The notes under the pieces are model-generated. The model was given only the letters and a program-made list of their open reading frames with translations. It ran no database searches and was not told the DNA's origin. Source: Desulfuromonadaceae bacterium (lineage in GTDB: Bacteria; Desulfobacterota; Desulfuromonadia; Desulfuromonadales; Desulfuromonadaceae). Taken from it: a stretch of 14,666 bases of DNA. The stretch lies in the NCBI GenBank assembly GCA_027065245.1, contig JAMOOS010000092.1:1-14666 (forward strand). The letters are read 5' to 3'. Shown here piece by piece: positions 1 to 7,793 of the stretch (within the stretch, counting starts at the first letter, position 1; every line of letters starts with the position of its first letter). The translations under genes and the position numbers were made by a program.

Positions 1-444
1 GCCCAGGTACTTGCTGCGTCCGTAGAGATCGGTGGCATCGGCAAAATCGTCCTCCCGATAGTTACCGTCCCGACCGGAAAACACGCAGTCGGTACTCATG
101 TGAATCAGGCGCGCCCCCACGGCGGCGCACAATTGCGCCAGCCGATGCGGCAGCAGGGCGTTGATCTCAAGGCTGATAATAGCATCCTGCGCCTGGCGGC
201 GCTGCTTGACGATACCGATACAGTTTACCACCGCCTCAGGACGAAACGCCGCCAGCACCTCCACAAGGGCGTCGGCACGGCGCACATCGACGCCGAAAAA
301 GCTGTTGGCCGCGCTGAACATTCCGTAATCGGCGTAGGCCGCTTCGTCACGCCGCAGAGTACAGCGCACCTCATGACGCTCGGCGTAGTCCCGCATCAGG
401 CGGTGGCCAAGCATACCGTCGCCGCCGAGAATCAGAATGCGCAT
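1..444 (-). CDS. RmlD-like NAD(P)-dependent sugar-nucleotide 4-reductase (3' end cut by window edge)
   Basis: The first 148 residues of a short-chain dehydrogenase/reductase are visible; the rest lies left of the window. The protein begins MRILILGGDGMLGHRL, a Rossmann glycine motif (GGDGMLG) typical of dTDP-4-dehydrorhamnose reductase (RmlD) relatives. Further on are VVNCIG, STDCVFSG (catalytic Ser/Thr region) and YGRSK (the Tyr-xxx-Lys pair). The ATG at 444 is preceded by a good ribosome site (AAGGGGAG, about 5 nt away) inside the end of the upstream gene, and the two frames overlap by 13 bp, so translation is probably coupled. Next to a CapE-type dehydratase, the expected substrate is a UDP-4-keto-6-deoxy-L-HexNAc rather than dTDP-4-keto-rhamnose. 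Known comparable trios (WbvB/WbvR/WbvD type) make UDP-L-RhaNAc and then UDP-L-QuiNAc. The family call is firm; the substrate is inferred from the neighbour. Confidence 0.85.
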   Translation of the reverse strand, partial: MRILILGGDGMLGHRLMRDYAERHEVRCTLRRDEAAYADYGMFSAANSFFGVDVRRADALVEVLAAFRPEAVVNCIGIVKQRRQAQDAIISLEINALLPHRLAQLCAAVGARLIHMSTDCVFSGRDGNYREDDFADATDLYGRSKYLG

Positions 445-1460
445 GGGCTCTCCCCTTTCAGTTCACGACGGATATAATCGAGGCCGAGCAGTTTTTCCTT
501 GATCTGCGCCACATTGAGACGACGGGTATTGTGGGAATGGTAATCCTGCGCTTTGGATACCCGCTGCTCCCCTTCGACAAAATATTTGTTGTAGTTAAGA
601 TCGCGGTTATCGGCAGGGATGCGGTAGTAATCACCCAGATCCTCGGCGTAGGCCATCTCCTCGCGCGTCAGCAGGGTTTCGTACAGTTTTTCACCGTGGC
701 GGGTGCCGATAACGCGTATGTCGTTGTCGGCGTCAAACAACTCCAGCAGCGCCGTAGCCAGATCGGCAATGGTGGATGCGGGCGCTTTCTGCACAAAGGT
801 ATCGCCCTGACGCCCGTGGTTGTAGGCGTACAATACCAGATCCACCGCGTCATCCAGCGACATGAGAAAACGGGTCATGTCGGGATCGGTAATACTCAGC
901 GGCTGCCCCTGCTTTATCTGTTTTACAAACAGCGGAATCACCGAACCGCGCGACGCCATCACATTGCCGTAACGGGTACAGCACATGAGGGTTTTGTCGG
1001 CCCGAACAAAGCGCGATCTGGCCACTACCAGCTTTTCCATCATCGCTTTTGAAATCCCCATGGCGTTGATGGGATAAACCGCCTTGTCGGTGCTGAGGGC
1101 AATCACTTTTTCCACGCCGCAGGCAACGGCGGCATTGAGGACGTTCTCGGTACCGAGAACATTTGTTTTAACCGCCTCAAGCGGATAGAACTCGCACGAC
1201 GGCACCTGTTTGAGCGCCGCCGCCTGAAACACATAGTCCACCCCGTCCATGGCGGGAAGAATACTGCCATAATCGCGCACGTTGCCGATGTAGAACTTTA
1301 CTTTAGGATTGGCCAAGGCGATGCGCATATCCTCCTGCTTTTTCTCGTCGCGGCTGAATACGCGAATCTCGGCGATATCGCTGTCGAGAAACCGGCGCAG
1401 CACGGCGTTGCCAAAGGAACCGGTGCCGCCGGTAATGAGTATGGTTTTATCCTTGAACAT
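432..1460 (-). CDS. capE: UDP-GlcNAc C4,6-dehydratase / C5-epimerase, CapE/FnlA/WbjB type
   Basis: This 342-residue protein has the full length and motifs of the CapE/FnlA branch of extended SDR enzymes. It should convert UDP-GlcNAc into a 4-keto-6-deoxy-L-hexosamine nucleotide in the cytoplasm, the first step toward L-FucNAc, L-RhaNAc or L-QuiNAc. The NAD-binding motif GGTGSFG is at residues 11-17 and AAALKQVPSCEFYPLEAVKT follows at about 80-99. The active site carries Ser123, Met134 and Lys138 (STDKAVYPINAMGISK). Met in place of the usual Tyr is, as I recall, the mark of CapE-type enzymes and separates them from PseB-like YxxxK enzymes. Later motifs include TRYGNVMASRGSVIPLF, GTRHGEKLYE and SHNTRRL. 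The ATG at 1460 has an AGGAGA site about 10 nt upstream. The gene follows the GT4 gene by 21 bp and overlaps the reductase gene. FnlA and WbjB are equally valid names. Confidence 0.93.
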   Translation of the reverse strand: MFKDKTILITGGTGSFGNAVLRRFLDSDIAEIRVFSRDEKKQEDMRIALANPKVKFYIGNVRDYGSILPAMDGVDYVFQAAALKQVPSCEFYPLEAVKTNVLGTENVLNAAVACGVEKVIALSTDKAVYPINAMGISKAMMEKLVVARSRFVRADKTLMCCTRYGNVMASRGSVIPLFVKQIKQGQPLSITDPDMTRFLMSLDDAVDLVLYAYNHGRQGDTFVQKAPASTIADLATALLELFDADNDIRVIGTRHGEKLYETLLTREEMAYAEDLGDYYRIPADNRDLNYNKYFVEGEQRVSKAQDYHSHNTRRLNVAQIKEKLLGLDYIRRELKGESPCAF

Positions 1461-1481
1461 AGGGTGTCTGTCTCCTGACGT

Positions 1482-2480
1482 TTATGTTGTCTGTAACAGG
1501 GCGGCGACAAAATCGGCCGCGCTCATCACAGTGCATGGCTGCTCGGCACGGGCGAGAAAACGCTCCACGGCACGGGCGATGGACAGCGGCGAATGGCAAT
1601 CGAACGTCTGCTGCGGCTCACACACGTCGCGGACATAATCAAGCTCACCGGCCACAATCGGCACACCCAAATGACGTGCTTCGAGCAGGGGCAAACCAAA
1701 CGATTCCAGCAGCGATGGATAGATGAGCGCCCGGCTGCGCCGCAGCAATTCGAGCAGTTCAGCGCGGCTTATATCGCCGCAGTTGGCCACGTTCAGTCCG
1801 GCAGCAGCGGCGTCGGCCAGCAACTCGGCGCGCAGGGCGGCATCACGCTCCCCCAGCGTCAGCAGCAGCGACGGTGTCAAACCACGCTGCTTCAGCAACC
1901 GCCACGCTTCGAGCAGCAGGCGATGGTTTTTATGTGCCATGCCATCGGCCACATAGATGAAATCGCGGTCAAAATCCCGCTGCCGGCGTCGGTTCAGCGC
2001 CAGAACGGCAGCGTCGGCAAAGGGCAGCACCGTCACCGCGCCGCTGGCAAACAGTCCGGCTGCGGCTTGCGCCATGGTCGCCGTCTGCACCACAACCCGA
2101 TCCACATTGTTCCTGCCAAGCTTTAGCAGCAACCGTTTAACAGCGGCACGAGCGCCGCCACCGCCCTGCAACAGCAGACGGTTCTGCACAAACAGCAGTG
2201 TGCGCGCGCGCTGACGCAGCAACGGTGGCAGGCCGTGAAAACACAGCAGGACACTATCTTCATCCATCTCGGCACGCAGACGCCATTCTGCGTGCAGACG
2301 CGCTAAGAGATCCGGCGCTATCCAGCGTACCGGCACAGACAGGTGCGCAGGCAAATACGCTGCCGCCCGTTGATCCAGAATGGCCACACAGTTATCGCCA
2401 CACTGCTCCAGCAAAGCGCGCAACAGCACCAAACCGCCGCCGCAATGAACACCGGGAGCATACAGCACCAGCCGTTTCAC
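1482..2480 (-). CDS. GT4-family glycosyltransferase
   Basis: A 332-residue GT-B fold glycosyltransferase. The C-terminal domain is clear: YVADGMAHKNHRLLLEAW (about 176-193, with the HKN element that contacts the donor phosphate) and the EX7E motif E259-SFGLPLL-E267, followed by GVPIVAGELDYVRDV. The N-terminal half starts MKRLVLYAPGVHCGGGL and is rich in Leu, Ala and Arg, fitting an acceptor-binding domain lying against the inner membrane. It probably adds one sugar of the O-unit or outer core, using a nucleotide sugar donor from the cytoplasm. The start is GTG, in a GTGA overlap of 4 bp with the stop of the upstream GT2 gene and with GAGGGCGGGCG just before it, which suggests translational coupling. 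Donor and acceptor cannot be read from sequence; the dehydratase gene next door makes a HexNAc derivative a reasonable guess. Confidence 0.88.
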   Translation of the reverse strand: MKRLVLYAPGVHCGGGLVLLRALLEQCGDNCVAILDQRAAAYLPAHLSVPVRWIAPDLLARLHAEWRLRAEMDEDSVLLCFHGLPPLLRQRARTLLFVQNRLLLQGGGGARAAVKRLLLKLGRNNVDRVVVQTATMAQAAAGLFASGAVTVLPFADAAVLALNRRRQRDFDRDFIYVADGMAHKNHRLLLEAWRLLKQRGLTPSLLLTLGERDAALRAELLADAAAAGLNVANCGDISRAELLELLRRSRALIYPSLLESFGLPLLEARHLGVPIVAGELDYVRDVCEPQQTFDCHSPLSIARAVERFLARAEQPCTVMSAADFVAALLQTT

Positions 2481-3691
2481 CGCCCGCCCTCGCCGCTGCC
2501 AATGGTCGCCAGCAGCGTTTCCACGCTGTGGCCGCGCTGGCGCAACAACCTGGCCAGTTCAACCTGCGCGGCGGCAATATCGCTGACAGCGGGGATAAAA
2601 TCTCGCCCTCCTGCCGCTGTTGGTTTGCTGGCGCGCCGCGCCAGACGGACCAGGCTGGCAGCAGCGTAGCGACAAAACTCCATGCTGAAACGGCCATAAC
2701 AGGCAACGCTGCTCAAACGGCGCGTGCGGCGATATTCATCCAGTGCGGCGCGGGTGGCGCTCCAGTAATCGCGGTGCTTCAGTGCGCAGGCAGCATACAC
2801 AACAGGGTAGTTATATTCCTCCAGCAACGCCGGTTCCAGCTGCTCTAAGGTGGTATGCACCGCCTGCGCCCATACCGTTTCAACGCTGGCAAAGGCGGGA
2901 ATCAGCTCCGGCCAGCGCAGGTTGCGAAACCGGCTGGTATGAGCATCGCCTGCGAGGGTGCCCTTGTGGGTTTTCATGGCGCTGCGACCGGTATTGCTTT
3001 TGCCGGAAGCGCCGGGCAGGGTTATCGGATAATCGATCTCCACATAATCGCCACACAGCGCCGCCACCGCCACGGCACCGGAAACATCGGGGCTGGAGCC
3101 ATGGAAATAGGCGCCTGAGCGCTCTTTTATCTGTGTCATGATATCGCGCCGGACGATGCCGTGGTAGATCTTCGGCAAACCTTCGGTACCCAGAGCGGCC
3201 CGGTTGAGCGCCCTGACCAGGTTGCGCCTGCCGTTATGTCGGCTCACAGCGCCGAAATCGCGGCGCAGATACACCCGTCCGGCATGGGCTTTACCCAGAT
3301 AGCGGGAACGGAAATCGGGCCAGGCGTAGTTGGCCGCCACCAGTGGCGACAGCGCCGTCACATTGTTGGCCTCCGCCCAGCGCACCGCCGCCATAATTTC
3401 CGTGGTAACGGTATCGTCGTCGCCGATAAGACACAGGTAGCGCCCGGTGGCCAGCGCCATGGCGGCATTGTGGTTCTCCGTCATGGACAGCGGTTCATCA
3501 ATGCGGCGATACACCAGCCGTTTGTCGATGCTACCATCCAGACGGCGCGCCAAATCGTCGCCATCACTGGTATCGGTAACCACCAGTTGCAGTGCCGTTT
3601 CCGGCAACGACAAAATGCTGTTCACGGCGCTGATGGCGTATTCACAGCGGTTGTGCGTCGGCATCACTATCGACAGCAGCGGCTCAGACAT
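2477..3691 (-). CDS. GT2-family glycosyltransferase
   Basis: A GT-A fold glycosyltransferase of 404 residues from the start chosen here. The N-terminus reads LLSIVMPTHNRCEYAISAV, the usual first strand and helix of GT2 enzymes. A VVTDTSDGDD segment follows, then LCLIGDDDTV with the metal-binding GDDD at residues 90-93. The region after about residue 230 has no motif I recognise and gives the protein an extra domain of more than 150 residues compared with a minimal GT2. An in-frame ATG five codons upstream (3706) has no ribosome site, whereas the ATG at 3691 has GGAG 9 nt before it, so I take 3691. The gene lies just after the methyltransferase gene and overlaps the GT4 gene by 4 bp. It likely adds a sugar to the undecaprenyl-linked unit; the specificity is unknown. 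Confidence 0.87.
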   Translation of the reverse strand: MSEPLLSIVMPTHNRCEYAISAVNSILSLPETALQLVVTDTSDGDDLARRLDGSIDKRLVYRRIDEPLSMTENHNAAMALATGRYLCLIGDDDTVTTEIMAAVRWAEANNVTALSPLVAANYAWPDFRSRYLGKAHAGRVYLRRDFGAVSRHNGRRNLVRALNRAALGTEGLPKIYHGIVRRDIMTQIKERSGAYFHGSSPDVSGAVAVAALCGDYVEIDYPITLPGASGKSNTGRSAMKTHKGTLAGDAHTSRFRNLRWPELIPAFASVETVWAQAVHTTLEQLEPALLEEYNYPVVYAACALKHRDYWSATRAALDEYRRTRRLSSVACYGRFSMEFCRYAAASLVRLARRASKPTAAGGRDFIPAVSDIAAAQVELARLLRQRGHSVETLLATIGSGEGGR

Positions 3692-3700
3692 AGACGGTAT

Positions 3701-3704
3701 CTCC
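3701..3704 (-). promoter_or_regulatory. Ribosome binding site deciding the GT2 start
   Basis: GGAG on the minus strand lies 9 nt before the ATG at 3691 and partly inside the upstream in-frame ATG at 3706. The upstream ATG has no purine-rich site of its own, so this motif favours the shorter protein. Confidence 0.6.
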
Positions 3705-3718
3705 ATTGTATTCAGCCA

Positions 3719-4567
3719 TCACTTACGACACTCCACATACAGCGACAGTTCGGGGCAGGTGGAATCAAACAGCGGCAGCGATCGCAGCAGCGGACAGTGT
3801 GACTGGCCGTAAGCCGATGGATAAACCTCGCCAAAACCGGCGCGACGCAGCATACGACTCAACTTGGCGCGATTGAACCAGTTGACATGGTCGCCGTGAT
3901 AACGCTGCCGCGCGTGAGGCGGGATTCTGGCCACCAGGGTATCCAGCGCCTGCTCCATGGGCAGAGATGCAAACAGCTCACGCACTTCGGCATCGCTGCA
4001 TTTCTCCACCTGCGTATCGGGATGGGTAACAGTAAGGGCGGTAGCGAAATGGTCGAGAAACTTCTGCTCCACGCTGTCGTTATAGATACCGTAGGCATTG
4101 GGCCATTTCCAGAAAGCGGCGTCACCGCGACGGAATGCGGCGTATTCCAGGTCGATATCAGGGCAGGTAACGCGAAAATAACCGCCGGGATGCAGACAGC
4201 GATACACCTCGGCAAACATAAACTCCACATCGGCGTCGCTGACATGTTCGACCACATGGGAGGTATAAGCCACCGCTACGCTGTCGTCATCCATGGGCAT
4301 GGGCAGGTGGGCGCTGAGGTCGTAGTCTATGTGCAGGCGGCCACGCTGACGACCGGCGTAATATTCGTTGGGCACGTCGAGATTATGCCACATGGGATGG
4401 TAAAAATCCCCGGCTCCGACATTGATGTAGCGCGGTTGCGTCGGACGGGAGCTGTCGGGATACAGGTGCAGATCGGTAATACGGCGCGAACTGCGCACCA
4501 GCTCCACCCCCAGGGGGGCCAGCGCCTTGTCGAGCAGATGTTTTACCGTTGTCGGCCAGCTTGCCAC
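3719..4567 (-). CDS. Class I SAM-dependent methyltransferase
   Basis: A 282-residue soluble protein with a Rossmann methyltransferase core. YINVGAGDFYHPMWHNLDV (about 47-65) holds the SAM-binding glycine motif NVGAGDF and an acidic residue (Asp64) after the second strand. SHVVEHV and FAEVYRCLHPGGYFRVTCPDIDLEY correspond to the later motifs of Methyltransferase_11-like enzymes. The C-terminal third (WFNRAKLSRMLRRAGFGEVYPS) also fits that family. The start is GTG at 4567 with AGGAGT 7 nt upstream; that site directly follows the wzx stop. In an O-antigen cluster the likely roles are methylating a sugar hydroxyl or capping a chain end. I cannot tell which, or whether the substrate is a nucleotide sugar or a lipid-linked glycan. 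Confidence 0.82.
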   Translation of the reverse strand: MASWPTTVKHLLDKALAPLGVELVRSSRRITDLHLYPDSSRPTQPRYINVGAGDFYHPMWHNLDVPNEYYAGRQRGRLHIDYDLSAHLPMPMDDDSVAVAYTSHVVEHVSDADVEFMFAEVYRCLHPGGYFRVTCPDIDLEYAAFRRGDAAFWKWPNAYGIYNDSVEQKFLDHFATALTVTHPDTQVEKCSDAEVRELFASLPMEQALDTLVARIPPHARQRYHGDHVNWFNRAKLSRMLRRAGFGEVYPSAYGQSHCPLLRSLPLFDSTCPELSLYVECRK

Positions 4568-4574
4568 AATAAAT

Positions 4575-4580
4575 ACTCCT
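4575..4580 (-). promoter_or_regulatory. Ribosome binding site for the methyltransferase GTG start
   Basis: AGGAGT on the minus strand is 7 nt before the GTG at 4567 and shares one base with the wzx TAA stop. This supports a GTG start and tight coupling of the two genes. Confidence 0.65.
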
Positions 4581-6082
4581 TAACGGTTAACCCGCCACGC
4601 CGTTAGATGGGTCAGCGCCACGGCGCGCAACTCCGGCGCGCCCAGCAGCGCCGCCGTCAGTGCCGCACCACCCAGCAGCACCAGCAACGCCATGGTGGCC
4701 ACAGGTGAGGTCGGCACAGCGACAAACAGCCGCACCACCAGCACCAGTGCCAGCGGCGGCAGCAGCGGCAGCAGGGTATCGCGCCAGTACCAGCGCCATT
4801 GCTCCCCCACCAGCAGACGGCGATGCATCCAGCTGATGATAATCACTATCTGCCCCAGATATAATCCCACCCACGAATAACACGCCCCCGGCGCACCGTA
4901 GCGATCTACTGCCCACACCAGCGTCGGCACCAGCACCATCAACGCGGCGATATTAAAACGCAAGCCGATGGCGGTCCAGCCGTAGGCCAGTTGCAACGCG
5001 TACGGCACCATCATCAGCCCCATCAGCACACTGCCGCACACCAGCACCGCCGCCAGCGGCGCGGTGTGGGCGGCAGTAACCGTGTTACCGGTCCACAGGC
5101 GGATAACCTCAGCGGCATACATGCTGATAACCAGCCCGAGCGGAATCAGCAGCACCGCCATGGCCTGACAGGCCAGATGATAAAAACGGCGCAACTCCTC
5201 CTCACCGGCGGCAACGAGCTGCACCAGCCGCGGGTAGACGGCGTTGAACAGCGAATACGACACAATGCCGGGGATACCGGCCACCACCGTAGCCAGTGAA
5301 TAATAACCGAATTCCGCCAGCGACAACCGCTCCGACAGGATCGCCTTGTCGGCCTGCATCAGCAAAATACCACTGAGGGTTATCCCTGCCATTCCGGTGG
5401 CAAAACGCCACAACGGCACCACCATACGGGGACGAAAAGCGGGGCGTTCTCCCGGCGGCAACAGCCGCCACAACAGCAGATGTCCCGCCGTTATCTGCAC
5501 CAGGGCAACGATAATCTGCCAGATAAAATAAGCCTCGATACTGGCGTCTACCCAGGCCAGCACCGCCACCGCGCCCAGTCCCTGCAACAGAGCGGTACCC
5601 ACCAACAGCACGTTTAGGGGCAACTGTCGCTGCAGCCCCTGCATCCCCCCCTGCTGGATGAAAAAGGGGAAACGCAGGCCGATGGTAATGCCTATATACA
5701 CCAGGGTGGCGGCCACCACCGCCACCGGCAGGCTGTCCGGTTTCACCCAATGGGCAGCGATGGGCTGCGCCAGCGCTATCACCAAAGCGGCGGCAATCAC
5801 GCCGATAACGGCAAAAATAATCTCAAAGCTGCGGCATAAATCGCGCAGTTCACCAACGGCACCGTCGTCATCAGCAGCACTCAGCCGCGCCACCTCGCGG
5901 GTAAACGCCCCGCTCAGGCCGAGATCGGCCACCATGAACACCGCCTGCAACAGCACATACAGGCCGATAAGACCGTAGGCTTCCACTCCCAGGTAGCGTA
6001 AATAAAAGGGGACGAACACAAACGACAGCAGCGCCGAGACACTCTTGCCGATCATGTTGGCGACGGCGTTTCTCTTTACCAC
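4580..6082 (-). CDS. wzx: Wzx-type O-unit flippase (MOP superfamily polysaccharide transporter)
   Basis: A 500-residue, strongly hydrophobic protein with a run of membrane segments from residue about 8 to the C-terminus, the size and pattern of Wzx/RfbX flippases. The N-terminus (NAVANMIGKSVSALLSFVFV, then PFYLRYLGVEAYGLIGLY) and the DLGLSGAFTREVARLSA segment are typical of polysaccharide biosynthesis proteins of the MOP superfamily. It should move undecaprenyl-PP-linked oligosaccharide from the cytoplasmic to the periplasmic face of the inner membrane. The most upstream start is GTG at 6082, 7 bp after the hldE stop. No strong ribosome site is visible there, so expression may depend on translation of hldE. 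It is followed by the methyltransferase after 12 bp. Wzx specificity cannot be read from sequence, and no wzy polymerase is present in the window. Confidence 0.9.
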   Translation of the reverse strand: MVKRNAVANMIGKSVSALLSFVFVPFYLRYLGVEAYGLIGLYVLLQAVFMVADLGLSGAFTREVARLSAADDDGAVGELRDLCRSFEIIFAVIGVIAAALVIALAQPIAAHWVKPDSLPVAVVAATLVYIGITIGLRFPFFIQQGGMQGLQRQLPLNVLLVGTALLQGLGAVAVLAWVDASIEAYFIWQIIVALVQITAGHLLLWRLLPPGERPAFRPRMVVPLWRFATGMAGITLSGILLMQADKAILSERLSLAEFGYYSLATVVAGIPGIVSYSLFNAVYPRLVQLVAAGEEELRRFYHLACQAMAVLLIPLGLVISMYAAEVIRLWTGNTVTAAHTAPLAAVLVCGSVLMGLMMVPYALQLAYGWTAIGLRFNIAALMVLVPTLVWAVDRYGAPGACYSWVGLYLGQIVIIISWMHRRLLVGEQWRWYWRDTLLPLLPPLALVLVVRLFVAVPTSPVATMALLVLLGGAALTAALLGAPELRAVALTHLTAWRVNR

Positions 6083-6089
6083 GGCGCGC

Positions 6090-7571
6090 TCACACGCCGC
6101 CGCCGTCGGCGCGAATCCGTTCTACCAAAGCAGTGGTAGAGCGCTCAGGCACAAAGTCGATAATCTCCACCCGGCCACCCCAGCCGCGCACTTCGGCGGC
6201 GCCAACAACATCGTCGGCGCGGTAATCGCCCCCTTTAACAAGGATATCCGGTCGCAGGGCGGTTATCAGGTTGAGCGGGGTATCTTCAGCAAAAATAACC
6301 ACGTAGTCCACACACGCCAGCGCCGCCATCACCTGGGCGCGGTCTTCCTGGCGTACCAGCGGCCGCTGCTCCCCTTTGAGGCGGCGCACCGAGGCATCGC
6401 TGTTAAGACCGAGAACAAGCACATCGCCCAAAGCGCGCGCCCGTTGCAGATAACTTACATGGCCGGCATGAAGCAGGTCAAAACAACCGTTGGTAAACAC
6501 TACGGTACGCCCGGCGCAACGCAGCCGCTCCACCACCGCCTGCAAGGCGGCGACATCCATAATCTTGCTGCCCTGACACGGTTTCCGTACATCTACGGCG
6601 TTGATAATTTCGCAGCAACTGACGGTGGAAGTACCCACTTTGGCCACCACCACTCCGGCGGCGATATTGGCCACCGCCGCCGCCTGCGCCAACTCCAGCC
6701 CGGCAGCCAGCCCCAGCCCCACCAGTGCCAGCACCGTATCACCGGCACCGGAAACGTCGAACACCTCACGCGCCCGCGTCGGCATATCCACTCGCGCCTC
6801 ACCACGGCGAAAAATCGACATCCCCTCCTCGCTGCGGGTGATAACCAGCGCCTCCAGCTGCGCCAGTTCCATAATCCGCTCGCCGGCGGCGCTGAGACTG
6901 GCGTCGTCATCGATGGCGATTCCAGCCGCCCCCGCCGCTTCGCTGCGATTGGGCGTAAGCAATGTAGCGCCGCGATAACGGCGATAATCGCTGCCTTTGG
7001 GATCTACCACCGCCGGAATTCCAGCAGCGCGCGCAGCGGCAATAACTCCAGCCAGCAGAGCATCCGTGAGCACGCCCTTGCCGTAGTCAGAGATAAACAC
7101 CACGTCGGCGTCACCGGCGGCCACTACAGCCGTAACCGTATCCAGCAGGCGCTGCTGCAGGGGCTCCGACAGCGCAGCACGGCTTTCGCGGTCAATTCGC
7201 ATCATCTGCTGGTTACTGGCAATAATGCGCGTTTTGCGACTGGTCTTGCGCTCGGCAGCCTGAATAACGGCAGTGCTGTCGGCACCGACCTGTTTCAGCC
7301 GTTGCAACAGCAGGCGGCCATCGTCATCGTCGCCGACCACCGAACATACCGCCACGCGACAGCCCAAAGAGCGCAGATTATTAACCACGTTACCGGCACC
7401 GCCCAGGCGCAGATCTTCGCGGGTTACATCCACCACCGGCACCGGCGCCTCAGGCGAAATACGGCTGCTACGCCCCCACAAGTACTCATCCAGCATCAAA
7501 TCGCCCACCACCAGCGCCCGCACTGTCGGCAATCCGGCGAGAAATTTCTGTATCCGGGTTATATCCATCAT
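6090..7571 (-). CDS. hldE: Bifunctional D-glycero-beta-D-manno-heptose-7-phosphate kinase / heptose-1-phosphate adenylyltransferase
   Basis: HldE makes the activated heptose of the LPS inner core in two cytoplasmic steps: phosphorylation of heptose 7-phosphate at C1, then transfer of AMP to the 1-phosphate. Numbering from the start used here, the N-terminal ribokinase-like domain has VVGDLMLDEYLWG, LGGAGNV (about 57-63) and the catalytic DVSGAGDT (272-279). The C-terminal nucleotidyltransferase domain has FTNGCFDLLHAGH (359-371, with the HxGH signature) and ends with the PERSTTALVERI element. Length is 493 residues, close to the 477 of E. coli HldE. The frame is open to a TTG at 7589, but ATG at 7571 (or 7568) follows GGAAAAAA at a workable distance and gives the expected N-terminus. 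The gene heads the minus-strand run behind a TATAAT promoter element and has a hairpin in its leader. Confidence 0.97.
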   Translation of the reverse strand: MMDITRIQKFLAGLPTVRALVVGDLMLDEYLWGRSSRISPEAPVPVVDVTREDLRLGGAGNVVNNLRSLGCRVAVCSVVGDDDDGRLLLQRLKQVGADSTAVIQAAERKTSRKTRIIASNQQMMRIDRESRAALSEPLQQRLLDTVTAVVAAGDADVVFISDYGKGVLTDALLAGVIAAARAAGIPAVVDPKGSDYRRYRGATLLTPNRSEAAGAAGIAIDDDASLSAAGERIMELAQLEALVITRSEEGMSIFRRGEARVDMPTRAREVFDVSGAGDTVLALVGLGLAAGLELAQAAAVANIAAGVVVAKVGTSTVSCCEIINAVDVRKPCQGSKIMDVAALQAVVERLRCAGRTVVFTNGCFDLLHAGHVSYLQRARALGDVLVLGLNSDASVRRLKGEQRPLVRQEDRAQVMAALACVDYVVIFAEDTPLNLITALRPDILVKGGDYRADDVVGAAEVRGWGGRVEIIDFVPERSTTALVERIRADGGGV

Positions 7572-7587
7572 TTTTTTCCATAGCGTC

Positions 7588-7609
7588 AAAAACAGCGGCT
7601 AATCGCCGC
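7588..7609 (-). terminator. Hairpin plus T-run in the hldE leader, possible attenuator
   Basis: On the minus strand a perfect 5-bp stem (GCGGC, loop GATTA, GCCGC; 7609-7595) is followed after TG by five Ts (7592-7588). It sits between the putative promoter and the hldE ATG. The form resembles a small intrinsic terminator, so partial attenuation of the operon is possible. The stem is short, and chance occurrence in GC-rich DNA cannot be excluded. Confidence 0.3.
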
Positions 7610-7623
7610 AACAAAATTCGTTT

Positions 7624-7629
7624 ATTATA
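7624..7629 (-). promoter_or_regulatory. -10 element of a putative hldE promoter
   Basis: The minus strand reads TATAAT, a perfect sigma-70 -10 box, about 53 bp before the hldE ATG, giving a leader of roughly 45 nt. The -35 side is weak: TTGTAG sits 18 bp upstream and matches only the first half of TTGACA. The position at the head of the run supports the call. Confidence 0.5.
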
Positions 7630-7773
7630 GACTACATCAGCCCCCAACTACAAGGAGAGCAGGCAATAAATTCATTTTGCTGCGGCAAAGCGCAGGTGGG
7701 TGTGGATTTAATACATACAGATGTGGTAACTTGCCGCCAGAGTCGTATGCAACGTAAACAATAATTGAGCTAG

Positions 7774-7793
7774 CGCGTGCGCCCGGCCACGCG
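7774..7793. repeat. Inverted repeat upstream of the inaA-like gene
   Basis: CGCGTG and CACGCG form a 6-bp dyad separated by 8 bases, with a possible extra G-U pair in RNA. It lies 34-53 bp before the plus-strand start codon. It could be a protein-binding site or a leader hairpin; in a GC-rich leader it may also be chance. Confidence 0.3.

Noticed and set aside
5202..5750. Glycine-rich open frame on the minus strand inside wzx
   Set aside because: It is a shifted frame of the flippase gene; the composition is what GC-rich hydrophobic codons give when read out of frame.
6045..7583. A long open frame (over 500 codons) on the plus strand opposite hldE
   Set aside because: It mirrors hldE almost exactly, its product is rich in His, Gln, Arg and Ala without motifs, and hldE has full-length matching domains. 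GC-biased third positions in hldE explain the open antisense frame.
7651..7680. AGGAGAG ribosome-site-like motif on the plus strand at about 7654
   Set aside because: No ATG or GTG follows at a usable distance, so it does not mark a small gene.
7702..7764. Possible 20-residue leader peptide starting at GTG in the divergent region
   Set aside because: The AGGTGG before it is too close to the start, the peptide shows no regulatory codon run, and there is no paired terminator/antiterminator after it.
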